64,000 bases of DNA, from the NCBI GenBank assembly GCA_905250025.1, contig CAJNOJ010000063.1:186001-250000 (forward strand), read 5' to 3'. Within the stretch, counting starts at the first letter, position 1, and each line of letters begins with the position of its first letter. The DNA comes from Adineta ricciae (Eukaryota > Rotifera > Eurotatoria > Adinetida > Adinetidae). Below, piece by piece: positions 1 through 8,970 of this stretch. Both the position numbers and the translations under genes were made by a program. Below the pieces are notes generated by a model that ran no database searches, was not told the DNA's origin, and saw only the letters and a program-made list of their open reading frames with translations.

Positions 1-46
1 CTTACGAAATTACTTTAATAACAAAAAAAACTTTTTTTTGGTGTAT

Positions 47-1880
47 ATGAAAGTAAATAATATTTCTAACTATAAAATATCGGAATATTTTCCCAGTCGA
101 AACAATTTTCAAACAATCATGATTCAAAAATGGTATGACGTCTTGCAAAGTTCCTCCCCATGGAACTTTTATAGAATTTCCTTCGATCTTCTCATTATCG
201 CAAATCCATGGAATTTAATTCAATGGTTTCTTCTAACAACCATTACCATGGCACTTACAACATATTTTAATGTGTCATTTTTCTCAACAATTACATTAGA
301 TGTTACTCAAGGTTTGAAGTATCTTTTGATGTTAATCATAACCCAGACGGCTTCATCGTATTGTTCACTTCGACTACGTTCAGTGAAGAAAACATTTCTT
401 CTTGATTTTCTCGAACAATTTCTAACAAAGATAAATCAACGAATTCTCAGCGCGAACTGGATTCAAATCAAATTATCCGATCAAGTTGAAATTCGGCGAA
501 AGATTGAAGAAGCATGCTGTTCTGTTTTAAATCTAGTCGAGGATCTGATCGACAAGTTTCAGGAAGTTTCTAAATTTCTCGTGACGATTCTTACAATCTT
601 TTATATTTGCCCATTAGCAACGATTATAATTGGTATTATTTACATGTGTTTCTATCGATTTTATTTGAGCAAGCAAAGTGATAGATTACTGAATACGAAA
701 CTGAAAATCATTGAAAGAAACGAGAAATTAAATTCAAAATATGCGCGAGCCAATGCAAATATGTTCGAATATGTTATTCATCACGAGAAAAACCACATCA
801 TTCGGGTTACAAATGAATTAAAAGTTGATATCGAACGAGCATGGTTTGATCTCGATCATCTTTACGATTATTTATCATTGAAAGAAGATATTCTTGGTAA
901 ACTATGCACATTCGTCACCATTACTATATATTATTCTTTAAATGGTGTAACAACTTTTATTCTTCCATTATATCATTATCTATCAACGTTGACAGATAAT
1001 GTTCATAGTTTGTTCACTTCATATATTCGTTGGTTAAGATGGAAAAAAGATTATGATGTTATTCAGCCAATCCTTGAAGAGCATCATGAACGAAGCAATG
1101 TCGAACAAGTCGATTTGCAGTCTCAATTTCAAATTTGTGATCTGTCATTCCATTATAGTGGAACAAGGCAAACATTTCATTTACAACTTCCTAATTCACT
1201 AACATTTAATATGGGAGAAACAATATTAGTCACAGGAAAAAGTGGAGCTGGTAAAGTTGTCTTTCGTCAATATCATTCAATTTCATATTCAAAATTTAGG
1301 TAAATCAACGTTTTATGATATTCTTAATGGTTCGATACCGATGAGTGATTATTCAGCTACAGTCTGTATCGATCATCCCGAACACCCGGGAACGTTACAT
1401 TCGATCGAAAAATCCCGAACGATGGTTTTACAAGATAGTAACATGGACTATCGATCAACTATCTACAGTATGGTAACAAATATCGACGAAGATGATGTGA
1501 ATCAAGAACGTACACCTGAACTCGACTCACTTGTATGGGATTTACTACATCTGGTTCAAATTGACGATTTCGTACGAGATGAACTCGACAGCGATCTAAA
1601 TCAAGAAATGGAAAATAAACTTAGTGGCGGTCAAAAGACACGATTGTTATTAGCACGAGCCTTGTATCGCGCGTATCATCGTCATTCGACATTACTTGTT
1701 CTTGATGAACCTGACAAAGGTTTGCCATCCGAAACAACAGTAACAATCATAGAGAATATTATCAAATGGTACCGACCAAAAGGTATCCTCTTCCTTACTT
1801 TGCACACTGAACAAGCACATGCACTTGATTTCGATCAAATTCTGCATGTTGAACAAGGTGTGATTACCAAAGTCAAGTAA
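47..1880 (+). CDS. Half-size ABC transporter (membrane domain plus ATPase), 2 exons
   Basis: Exons 47-1250 and 1300-1880, about 594 aa. The intron (49 bp) splits the Walker A glycine codon: splicing gives GKSGAGKST, whereas unspliced reading loses the Ser/Thr and stops. The N-terminal two thirds hold several hydrophobic segments (about residues 55-110, 180-210 and 285-310), followed by an ATPase domain with Walker A, a Q-loop (MVLQDS), signature LSGGQK, Walker B LLVLDEPDKG and an H-loop histidine (TLHTEQ). One membrane half and one ATPase means it should work as a dimer. I chose the ATG at 47; an upstream exon may lie outside the window. The compact membrane domain resembles bacterial-type half exporters more than the usual animal ABCB/C/D proteins, but the substrate and the exact subfamily cannot be told from sequence alone. 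Confidence 0.85.
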
Positions 1881-2135
1881 AATATTAGAATACATTTCGT
1901 AGTAAATAATACATTTTATGTAAACTTCGATTGTCACAAATAAATAAGTTCAATTGTTTGTTACAACTAATGATAATAAATGGGCGACAAAATTTCTCTC
2001 CTAGGTAACGAGTACATCATTTGTTGGATTTGGGACTCTACATCGTAGTCGTTTTTCATTCAGAAAGCATAAAAAATTCATTCGTAATGAGGAATTGCCA
2101 GTGTACCATAATTATCGTACACAGTGACGCAGGCA

Positions 2136-2181
2136 GGGGGGGGGGGGGTTCGACGGGACAGCCCCCCCCCCCCCCCCCCCC
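2136..2181. repeat. G13 tract followed by C20 tract inside hAT left end
   Basis: Thirteen G (2136-2148) and twenty C (2162-2181) are separated by a 13-nt spacer. The two tracts are complementary and could form a hairpin, or G-quadruplex and i-motif structures. Homopolymer lengths of this kind are often mis-sequenced, so the exact counts are uncertain. Confidence 0.8.
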
Positions 2182-2254
2182 TTCCGAAAAAAATTGTTTT
2201 GTAAATTTTTAAGCTAATCTTTTAGTATTAAGAAATATTCTTCAAAAAATCGCT

Positions 2255-2968
2255 ATGCAAATCTCAAGCTTAATCCCGTCCTATATTTCTGATATTCAAT
2301 CTTCTGATGTTTCTCCATTGTTTCATCATTACCAAGATGATTTACAAGCTAATGATACGAACATACACAAGGCGGAATTTGACACATGGAGATTTTCTAT
2401 TCTTCGGTTGAAAGAAAATGAACGACCAAATAAAATAATCGAAACATTAGAATTTATACAATCTATTAAGTTTTTTTATCCGAATATCTATATTTTATTA
2501 CAAATTTATGCACTTATTCCAGTCTCGGTGGCTAGTGCAGAACGATCATTTTCAGTCCTGAAATTGATCAAAACAAAGCTACGCAATCGAACTGATGATG
2601 AACGGCTCAGTAATTTGGCAGTTATAAATATTCATAAAGGCATTGCTCAAGAATTAAATATAGAAAATGTGATTGACGAATATGCCAAATCAAAACGCAA
2701 ATTAAATTTCAGNTTTTATGCGAATATCTATATTTTATTACAAATTTATGCACTTATTCCAGTCTCGGTGGCTAGTGCAGAACGATCATTTTCAGTCCTG
2801 AAATTGATCAAAACAAAGCTACGCAATCGAACAGATGATGAACGGCTCAGTAATTTGGCAGTTATAAATATTCATAAAGGCATTGCTCAAGAATTAAATA
2901 TAGAAAATGTGATTGACGAATATGCCAAATCAAAACGCAAATTAAATTTCAGCAATCAAGATAAATAA
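2255..2968 (+). pseudogene. hAT transposase C-terminal fragment (dimerisation domain)
   Basis: The frame encodes the C-terminal hAT dimerisation region, recognisable from the stretch IPVSVASAERSFSVLKLIK followed by LRNRT and LSNLAVINIH. The catalytic RNase-H-like core and zinc finger of a full transposase are absent, so this is a truncated copy. The dimerisation stretch appears twice because copies 2474-2712 and 2714-2952 flank a single N; they differ at only two of 239 positions, so the doubling is most likely an unmerged assembly overlap. Without it the fragment is about 157 aa. Confidence 0.8.
2474..2952. repeat. Assembly join: 239-bp direct repeat around single N (2713)
   Basis: Positions 2474-2712 and 2714-2952 match at 237 of 239 bases and are separated by one N. 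This is the pattern left when two overlapping contig ends, perhaps allelic, are joined without merging. Treat one copy as redundant. Confidence 0.8.
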
Positions 2969-3399
2969 GTATCGTAGTTATTATGTTTTCGGTTTCCTTT
3001 TGTAAAAATTATATTTAATTATAAATGAATGTGAATATTAATAGATAGTACAGCACTCATTAAGATGAAAAATAGACCTGTTAAAAAATCGATAGTTACA
3101 GAGTTGATCCCGCCCTTCCAAAAAATCCTGGCTGCGTGACTGATCGTACATCAATCAATCCGTTCTTTTTCAATTATATTAGCTTTGAATTAGATGCAGC
3201 TGTTGTCATGGATTATCATGCTCGTCGTACACGTGATCGATTGGAATTTACATCATCGTTCAAAAATAAACTCATATTTATAAATGAAAGTCGCAAATAT
3301 TTTAATGAATTTGCTTTTGGAATCGACAGAGTTCGTCGAGATCTACTCGGAAACGATGTGTTCTTAATTGGAAACCCCTTTGTCGCGAATCGTAGTTGA

Positions 3400-4776
3400 A
3401 AAAAGTCGAATCTTATTCTAAGATATCCTACGTACATATTCATTGGTTTAACTATTCCCAAGAAATCTGTCTTTACCGACATCATTATTGAATTCAACAA
3501 TTGATCATCATTCCACTCTATAACGTTTTAATGTACCTCAATTCATGCTTTCTATCAATAGATATTTACTATTGTTTATAATAGACTACATTGTTGAAGT
3601 ATCATTTTGAATAAGTTCAACAATTCTTCGTTGTAAAACACCAGATATAGATTAGAATAGAATCAATGAATATAGAAATAAATTGAACGAAGAAATTTTC
3701 TGAAAATATTCTCTGTGGTATCAAGTATCTTTCTATAGATTCATTTCCCAGACACATATTCAACTCATTAGCAATTTTATTCGCCACGTGAACAATATCA
3801 ACTTGTTCGATAATTCAATCATGTTTGAATGTTATTGTCGATACTTTCGAATTTAGTTTTTGAGTCAATCAACAGAAAATGTCATTCAGCCAACCTTATG
3901 AATTATTTTCTTATTCAAACGCGTACATTTCAATTATCGGTCCCACTTTTGAGAAGCTCTTCGCTATCATCATCAATGAGTGTTCGATCACAGATGCTTA
4001 CAGAAGAAACAACTACTGAAAGTGATTTCAAACTTCACTGATTTTCAGTGAAACAGTATGTACGTAGAGTTTAAAATGTGATATTGAAATTTTTTTTTCT
4101 TCATTTAGGTAAATCGACATATTGGAGAAAATCGCATAAGCGTTTAATTCAGATATGATGAAAACGAATACAACGATTATTTGAAGGGTGACTCTTGTTA
4201 GTAAATACTTTTTTTGTCCATGTACTTTTTTTGCACAAAAAAATCGTTTGTGTATTACCTTTATGATTTTTGCACCACAAATCACTTTAGACGGGGGTCT
4301 CCTACCTGTATAGGGGATTTGACGGGCCCCACCCCTTCTGTTACTATTCAAAGATTTCGTACGTTTAGTTTGATAATTTCTGGAAGTTCATAATCACTCA
4401 AATTAGCTTTGGACAAGTACGAAAAACTTATCGACATCCTCGTGGTAAGCTTCTGAATGCGGGATGCTCTTGGTTTTTATGACCAAATTCAACAAAAAAA
4501 AAGACATGATTACTCGTTCGATCGGATATTTATTAGTTATCACATTTAAGCTTTCATAATACATTTTTTGATGAGTTTGGTAGGCGAAATCGATTTGTGT
4601 AATTCATATTGAATGAGTAAATAATGTTTTGATGCATATTATTCATGCGATGACGTTTTCTTACACGATAATACTTTTTGAGTGATCGATTGTATTGAAA
4701 GGAAGTCACGCATGAAAAATTATGTACTTTTTTCTATATGATTTTAGAAAACATATACATAAAGGTGAACAACAGG
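3400..4776. other. Intergenic, no supported gene
   Basis: About 1.4 kb of AT-rich DNA. Short open frames here lack splice context or domain signal. The only structured piece is the G/C-rich block at about 4313-4345 described separately. Confidence 0.5.
4313..4345. mobile_element. Possible relic of a hAT left-end sequence
   Basis: The block GGGGATTTGACGGG, then CCCCACCCCTTCTG, parallels the hAT left subterminal sequence at 2141-2187 (GGGGTTCGACGGG, C-tract, then CTTCCG). No matching terminal repeat or target duplication is visible, so it would be an old fragment. The similarity is short. Confidence 0.3.
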
Positions 4777-4784
4777 TATAAATA
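4777..4784 (+). promoter_or_regulatory. TATA box of the Gly/Met/His-rich gene
   Basis: TATAAATA lies about 80 bp upstream of the ATG at 4863, leaving room for a transcription start near 4808 and a 5' UTR of about 55 nt. Confidence 0.6.
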
Positions 4785-4862
4785 CAATGCGAAAAGCTCA
4801 TTTGAAATAGAGTTTAGTTTGCTTTCATTTTCTATCGTATATCATTCATAAACAGTAAACCA

Positions 4863-5177
4863 ATGTTCGGTGGACATCATCATCATCATCATCACGGTAG
4901 GAAGCGACATTTTTAAATCTTGTTATTAGTTTTTGGTATATTTTGAGGAGGCATGGGTGGCGGACCAGGAATGGGTGGTTTTGGAGGACATGGAATGGGA
5001 ATGGGTGGTTTTGGAGGACCTGGAATGGGAATGGGTGGCTTCGGAGGACCCGGAATGGGAATGGGTGGCTTCGGAGGTCCCGGAATGGGAATGGGTGGTT
5101 TTGGAGGACCAGGCATGGGTGGATACGGTGGCTCCTACGGTTATGGTGGTGGAATGGGCGGCGGACCATTCTTTTAA
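4863..5177 (+). CDS. Small Gly/Met-rich protein with His7 tract, 2 exons
   Basis: Exons 4863-4896 and 4948-5177 (intron 51 bp, phase matched) give 87 aa. The protein starts MFGG, followed by seven histidines, then tandem units of the type GGFGGPGMGM repeated about five times, and ends GGGMGGGPFF. There is a TATA box upstream and an AATAAA at 5231-5236 downstream, so the gene looks complete and strongly expressed. There is no signal peptide. The reverse-strand frames across this repeat are only mirror images of it. Function is unknown: the composition suggests metal (His, Met) binding or a low-complexity, self-associating protein, which is inference. Confidence 0.75.
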
Positions 5178-5539
5178 ATAGCCTTTGTATTTGTACTTTG
5201 ACAAGTTGTACTCACAATAGAACATGCCATAATAAAACTATTTTGTAGCAAATATTTTGAAGTTTTCAGCAGTACATGTAGTAGAGTATTTCAAGATGAG
5301 TCAATTTCCACCAGTTACTAATTATTTGTCGTCGTGAAATGAAAATATCTCTATGACAATGGCAACTCTGTCCAATGTAAAAGGTGTGTCATTCATTCAA
5401 AATATTAGATAATGTTGAATACATTTTATTTCATATTAATTTATTAATTTATTTGACAAAGTTTGACTTGTAGAAACAATTTCTTTAATAAACAATAAGA
5501 ATAGATATATTCTATATACACCAACAACGTGATGATGAA
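5178..5539. other. Intergenic 3' region
   Basis: Contains the polyadenylation signal at 5231 and AT-rich DNA up to the convergent RING-YEATS gene. I see nothing else. Confidence 0.5.
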
Positions 5540-6263
5540 TTAATTAATATTATCAGTTGACTTTTGAAAACCAATTTCCAACGATTTCTGACTTCCTGCA
5601 TTAGCAAACGATAAAAACCAATTGGTGATGAGATCTGACTTGTTCCATTTGGCGTGAAATTCAATTGAAATATGAACCGTAAAAACTCCCCTAAACAAAT
5701 TCAAACAATCGTCAATTTTCTCTTTCTTCTTCTCGTTTTCATTACCATCCAATCCTTGTTAATCGAAAAGGTGGTTGATCCAGAATGATCTGCGATGGAG
5801 AAAATGTTGGATGTAAATGAATCTTCACCTGTTTAACATATTCACTAATTTCATTCGGATCTTGATCATCATTATCAAATTTAATAAATAAAGTCCATTC
5901 ATGTTGTTTATGGTGATAATCACAGGACAATAATTGATGCGTATTACCGATGACTAATCGTTTTTTGATGATATTTTTTCTTTCATTATCTAATTCGTTT
6001 CGTCGAATTTCATATTCATCAGCGTACATTTCACGAAAGAGATTATGAAGAATTGCATTGGGTTTCAATTGATTGGAACACGAACGAAGATAAGTTAAAT
6101 CTATTCGACAAATGGGACATCTTAATAGCGAATCGGATGCGATTATAAGACGTTCAAGACATAACAAACAAAATGTATGTCCACATAACGTCGAAACTGG
6201 TTCATAGAGAAGCTTTAAACACAATGGACAATCTCGATAAGTTTCTAAAAGATTTTTATTCAT
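5540..6263 (-). CDS. RING finger + YEATS domain protein, 2 exons
   Basis: Exons 6263-5746 and 5690-5540 on the minus strand (intron 55 bp) give 222 aa. The C3HC4 RING has all eight ligands: C12, C15, C27, H29, C32, C35, C49 and C52. After a charged helix-like linker (about 80-102) comes a YEATS fold: HEWTLFIKF, then KIHLHPTF, PPFRL and, formed exactly at the splice junction, IGWGVF. Residues equivalent to the acyl-lysine-binding set of AF9/GAS41 are present: H151, T153 (Ser in AF9), F154 and W173. The combination suggests an E3 ubiquitin ligase directed by an acyl-lysine reader, possibly on chromatin. The LHPTF wording also resembles prokaryotic-type YEATS domains. I know no standard animal protein with this pairing. 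The function is inference; the domains are clear. Confidence 0.85.
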
Positions 6264-6337
6264 CTAAAATAAATTCAAATTTCCGACAGAAAAATAAAAC
6301 AACGAATAACACCGGAGAAAAGTAAAACATTCAGAGA

Positions 6338-6578
6338 TTAATTACGAATAGGAAGTTTTACAACATGAATACACCGAGATGATTTCATATCATGATCAGT
6401 TTCATTCAGATTTAGATGATGATGATGTTCATATGGCCAAAATGGACGAGAGACATACTAAAAAACCAAATAATGAAAAGAAAAAGAAGGAAATAAAGAG
6501 ATTTACCGGTCGCTTTTGATGAACTTTTTTCGACGATTGACCAACACAGAAGGAGAAATGGTTGGTTGCATTTCCCAT
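6338..6578 (-). CDS. Small 63-aa protein of unknown function, 2 exons
   Basis: Exons 6578-6507 and 6457-6338 on the minus strand, joined across a 49-bp GT-AG intron with the frame kept and no stop until TAA at 6338. The protein begins MGNATNHFSF, which fits an N-myristoylation motif (Gly2, with Thr and Asn nearby), has a short basic stretch and a His4 run, and ends KLPIRN. I do not recognise the family. It lies between the RING-YEATS gene and the hydrolase, all on the same strand. The evidence is the clean splice and open frame only, so it could be a chance open frame, but intron size and phase match the neighbours. Confidence 0.5.
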
Positions 6579-6637
6579 AGTCTATAATCTCGTCGTCATT
6601 ATCTTACCAGTTCGAGAGACTTTTTATCTGAAAGAAA

Positions 6638-7315
6638 TTAAAGTAAAAACTGTGACACAATCGGAATGATTTCAAATAAACTTTGAGACAAATGATGATC
6701 ATCATCGACTTCAACTAGATGAATCGATTCTTTATTTTTTTGTTCTTTAATAAATTGTTGACTCGCAGCAATTGGAATCAATTCATCCGATTTACCATGT
6801 ACGATCGATGTTGGACATAGAATTTGTGGATATGCTGGATGGTTTTGTGTGAGATCAACCAAAAATGAATAATGTAATTGTCGACCATCGTACGAATGTG
6901 AACCGGATGATTTCCATTTTTCTAATTCATCATCGGACAGAAATTCACGCCAGCGTGCTGCTAAGCCGAATGCAGGACAAAGAAGAAACAATTTTTTTAC
7001 GCGATCAGGATAAAGTTCAGCGTAACGTGCAGCGATGTAACCACCCATACTTGCACCGATCAAATTCATTTGAATTTGTTCATGATGTTCTTTTTGTTTT
7101 TCGTCGAATAATTTATTAATGACATGTATAGCGTTTGAAACGGAGAATTCGTTAAACGACGGTTGATTCAAGTTTGGTTGTTCGACCGGAACATGAAATA
7201 ACGAAGCGATGTATTTTGCTATTTGTCCACCACCACCTACATCGCTATCTTTAGTAAATCCATGAAGAAAAACAAAGATTTCCGACGATAAACGTCTATT
7301 ACTATTCGTAGCCAT
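6638..7315 (-). CDS. Alpha/beta hydrolase (serine hydrolase), YqiA/YcfP-like
   Basis: 225 aa from the ATG at 7315 (MATNSNRR); an in-frame ATG at 7396 would add 27 residues, but a likely splice acceptor (ccgcag) lies between the two, so I prefer the shorter form. The alpha/beta fold is shown by the oxyanion motif FLHGF, the nucleophile elbow GASMGG, the acid in HGKSDELI and the histidine in DDDHH. The size and the simple fold without a lid resemble small bacterial esterase/thioesterase-type hydrolases (YqiA and relatives). The substrate is unknown. The catalytic triad looks complete. Confidence 0.75.
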   Translation of the reverse strand: MATNSNRRLSSEIFVFLHGFTKDSDVGGGGQIAKYIASLFHVPVEQPNLNQPSFNEFSVSNAIHVINKLFDEKQKEHHEQIQMNLIGASMGGYIAARYAELYPDRVKKLFLLCPAFGLAARWREFLSDDELEKWKSSGSHSYDGRQLHYSFLVDLTQNHPAYPQILCPTSIVHGKSDELIPIAASQQFIKEQKNKESIHLVEVDDDHHLSQSLFEIIPIVSQFLL

Positions 7316-7754
7316 AGTCTGTGTCTGCGGAAAAAAAAAGAAAGATCTTTCAACTTTCAAAATACAATCTCGGTGACATGTGATTCGTCGTTCCAACCTA
7401 TACTATTCCATCTCGATTGTCAGTCTGTACAAACGCGACATCTATGTCACATTTGGTTCAGTAGAGTAACGCACTACTTGAAAGTTTCAGCGAAAATACA
7501 TGTGCTGTCTTTTCAATCGATGCTATTAAACGTCCATTGATTCTGTGCACATATTCTTTCACACTTTTTAAGTACACAACTCGTTTGTCAGTATTTAAAG
7601 AAAAAAAATGTAATTATATAGGTATTATTTTTTGTGACTACAAGCTAGAAATCATGAAGGTGAAGACAGAATAAAAAAAAGTCGGATGACGGTTACATAT
7701 CAATAGACGATATTCATATATAAGTACGAATATTTGTCGAGGAAAGTAAAAGAA
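7316..7754. promoter_or_regulatory. Divergent intergenic region with TATA box at 7717-7723
   Basis: About 440 bp between the hydrolase (leftward) and the ankyrin-ART gene (rightward). TATATAA at 7717-7723 is about 30 bp before the ART start codon, so its 5' UTR would be very short if this TATA is used. Confidence 0.4.
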
Positions 7755-8783
7755 ATGGCAGCACTGACTGTCAGTGAATTATATTTAGCCTGCCGCAATG
7801 GCGATAAAGCAACAGTCGAACGTTTATTATCCCGAACTCCTTTGAGAACTCTCAATTGTCTGGAACCAAATGGAAGTACATGTCTTCATGCTGCTTCATA
7901 TCATGGACACAAAGAAATTGTTGAAATACTTTTACGACACGGTGCTTCCCGACGAATGATTAATCGATACGGTTGTACGCCGTTGGATGAAGCGAAAACA
8001 GAAGAGATCGCCCGACTTTTTCCAAGATCGACTGAAGCAGCAAAACAACGGTTTTGTAATAATCCGGCTCAGCAATTAGAATGGCAATTTGAGAACGATT
8101 CAGCAGAATCCTATTCACGCGCGACTCATTGGGATTGTGTCAAAGATCGTGGAATCAAGAAAACGATAAAAAAACTTCGAAAAGCTCAGGCTATATTTGA
8201 TGATGGAAGCGGATCAAGTGCACTTGTGGCCGATTTTTTTCAAGCAGCTTTAGATACCAATGATCCAATTTATTTACTTCGAGCGTATACAGCTGAAAGT
8301 CCGTTTTATATCGAATTAAATCGAGAAATGGCACGTGGAAATCAAAAGGAAGTTTTTCGAAAATTATGTAAAAAATGGACGGGATTTTATACAGGTTTAA
8401 TCGTGAAAAATCCCGCTTTCGAACCCTATCGATTTAGCGGAGAAACGTACCGAGGAATGCAAATCACACCGGTAGATTTACAACAATATAAAATCGGTAT
8501 TGCTCTTGCAAATAAATCATTTCAATCTACATCAAAATCTTGGAAAGTCGCCAAAGGTTTTGCCTGTCCGTCGCAACCGAAACCTGGAACAATTCCAGTG
8601 ATTCTTTTTTTTACAATTAAAGATCGACGATCAGCATTGAATATCGATCAAATATCTGAATATCAAGGTGAAGAAGAAGTTCTTATCATTCCAGGAACTT
8701 TATTCATTATCAGTGATATTGATAAAGAAAGTCGACCATATGAGATTCATTTAGAACAACTTCAATGGGCGGATGAATTTTAA
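7755..8783 (+). CDS. Ankyrin-repeat mono-ADP-ribosyltransferase (ART domain)
   Basis: 342 aa from the ATG at 7755, single exon. Residues about 8-105 hold ankyrin repeats (for example GSTCLHAASYHGHKEIVEIL). The C-terminal half is an arginine-type ADP-ribosyltransferase with the R-S-E signature: R233 in TYRGM, S258-T-S260 after FQ, and E306-E-E308 (the ExE pair that sets arginine specificity in this family). It would transfer ADP-ribose from NAD+ to protein arginines. There is no signal peptide, so it should be cytosolic, and the ankyrin repeats may choose the target. Such ART genes are expanded in bdelloid genomes and are often called horizontally acquired. The domain call is firm; the target is unknown. 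Confidence 0.85.
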   Translation: MAALTVSELYLACRNGDKATVERLLSRTPLRTLNCLEPNGSTCLHAASYHGHKEIVEILLRHGASRRMINRYGCTPLDEAKTEEIARLFPRSTEAAKQRFCNNPAQQLEWQFENDSAESYSRATHWDCVKDRGIKKTIKKLRKAQAIFDDGSGSSALVADFFQAALDTNDPIYLLRAYTAESPFYIELNREMARGNQKEVFRKLCKKWTGFYTGLIVKNPAFEPYRFSGETYRGMQITPVDLQQYKIGIALANKSFQSTSKSWKVAKGFACPSQPKPGTIPVILFFTIKDRRSALNIDQISEYQGEEEVLIIPGTLFIISDIDKESRPYEIHLEQLQWADEF

Positions 8784-8970
8784 GAAGAAAATTCGATTCA
8801 TGTAATTTGATGCTGGGTACATATACAAAAACGAAAAAAATATTTTTATCAATTTTGTTAATATATGTACGACGCTTTGCTTTAGCGTAGTTTCTTGTTT
8901 CTCGTTTTAAAGAATGATAATCATTTTGAATGAATTTTATTTGAATAAAAATTAAAAGATCTCTGTTCGT

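Larger units (their letters stand above)
2122..3142 (+). mobile_element. hAT-family DNA transposon, deleted, with 8-bp target site duplication
   Basis: Terminal inverted repeats: CAGTGACGCAGGCAGG at the left end and the reverse complement of CAGTCACGCAGCCAGG at the right end (13 of 16 match). The element is flanked on both sides by the identical 8-mer ATCGTACA (2114-2121 and 3143-3150), the hallmark target duplication of hAT transposition. Inside lies a reading frame with the hAT dimerisation domain only, so the element cannot mobilise itself as read here. About 240 bp of its 1021 bp is an assembly duplication around N2713. The perfect target duplication argues for a fairly recent insertion. 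Confidence 0.88.
2005..3399 (+). pseudogene. Gene fragment interrupted by hAT insertion; DAG-kinase accessory-like
   Basis: If the hAT element and one copy of its target duplication are removed in silico, one reading frame runs from a possible splice acceptor (ctcctag, ending 2004) across the insertion site to a stop at 3397-3399. The part after the insertion contains NYISFELDAAV, then DYHARR and FKNKL, which follow the pattern of the diacylglycerol kinase accessory domain (NYxSxGxDAxVxxxFHxxR...RxxNK). No catalytic DAGK domain or start exon is seen, so this is a remnant. The family match is by eye and only moderate; that the frame stays open across the site is direct from sequence. Confidence 0.4.

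Noticed and set aside
3216-3500. Minus-strand frame of 94 codons
   Set aside because: It is antisense to the interrupted DAGK-like frame and shows no family signal or splice context.
3829-4041. 70-codon plus-strand frame rich in Ser
   Set aside because: No homologue recognised, no promoter and random-looking composition at its start; not enough to call a gene.
4846-5248. Several overlapping long frames on both strands with Trp/Glu-, Pro- and Ser/His-rich repeats
   Set aside because: They are other-frame readings of the Gly/Met repeat of the real two-exon gene; TATA box, intron and polyadenylation signal belong to the plus-strand glycine frame.
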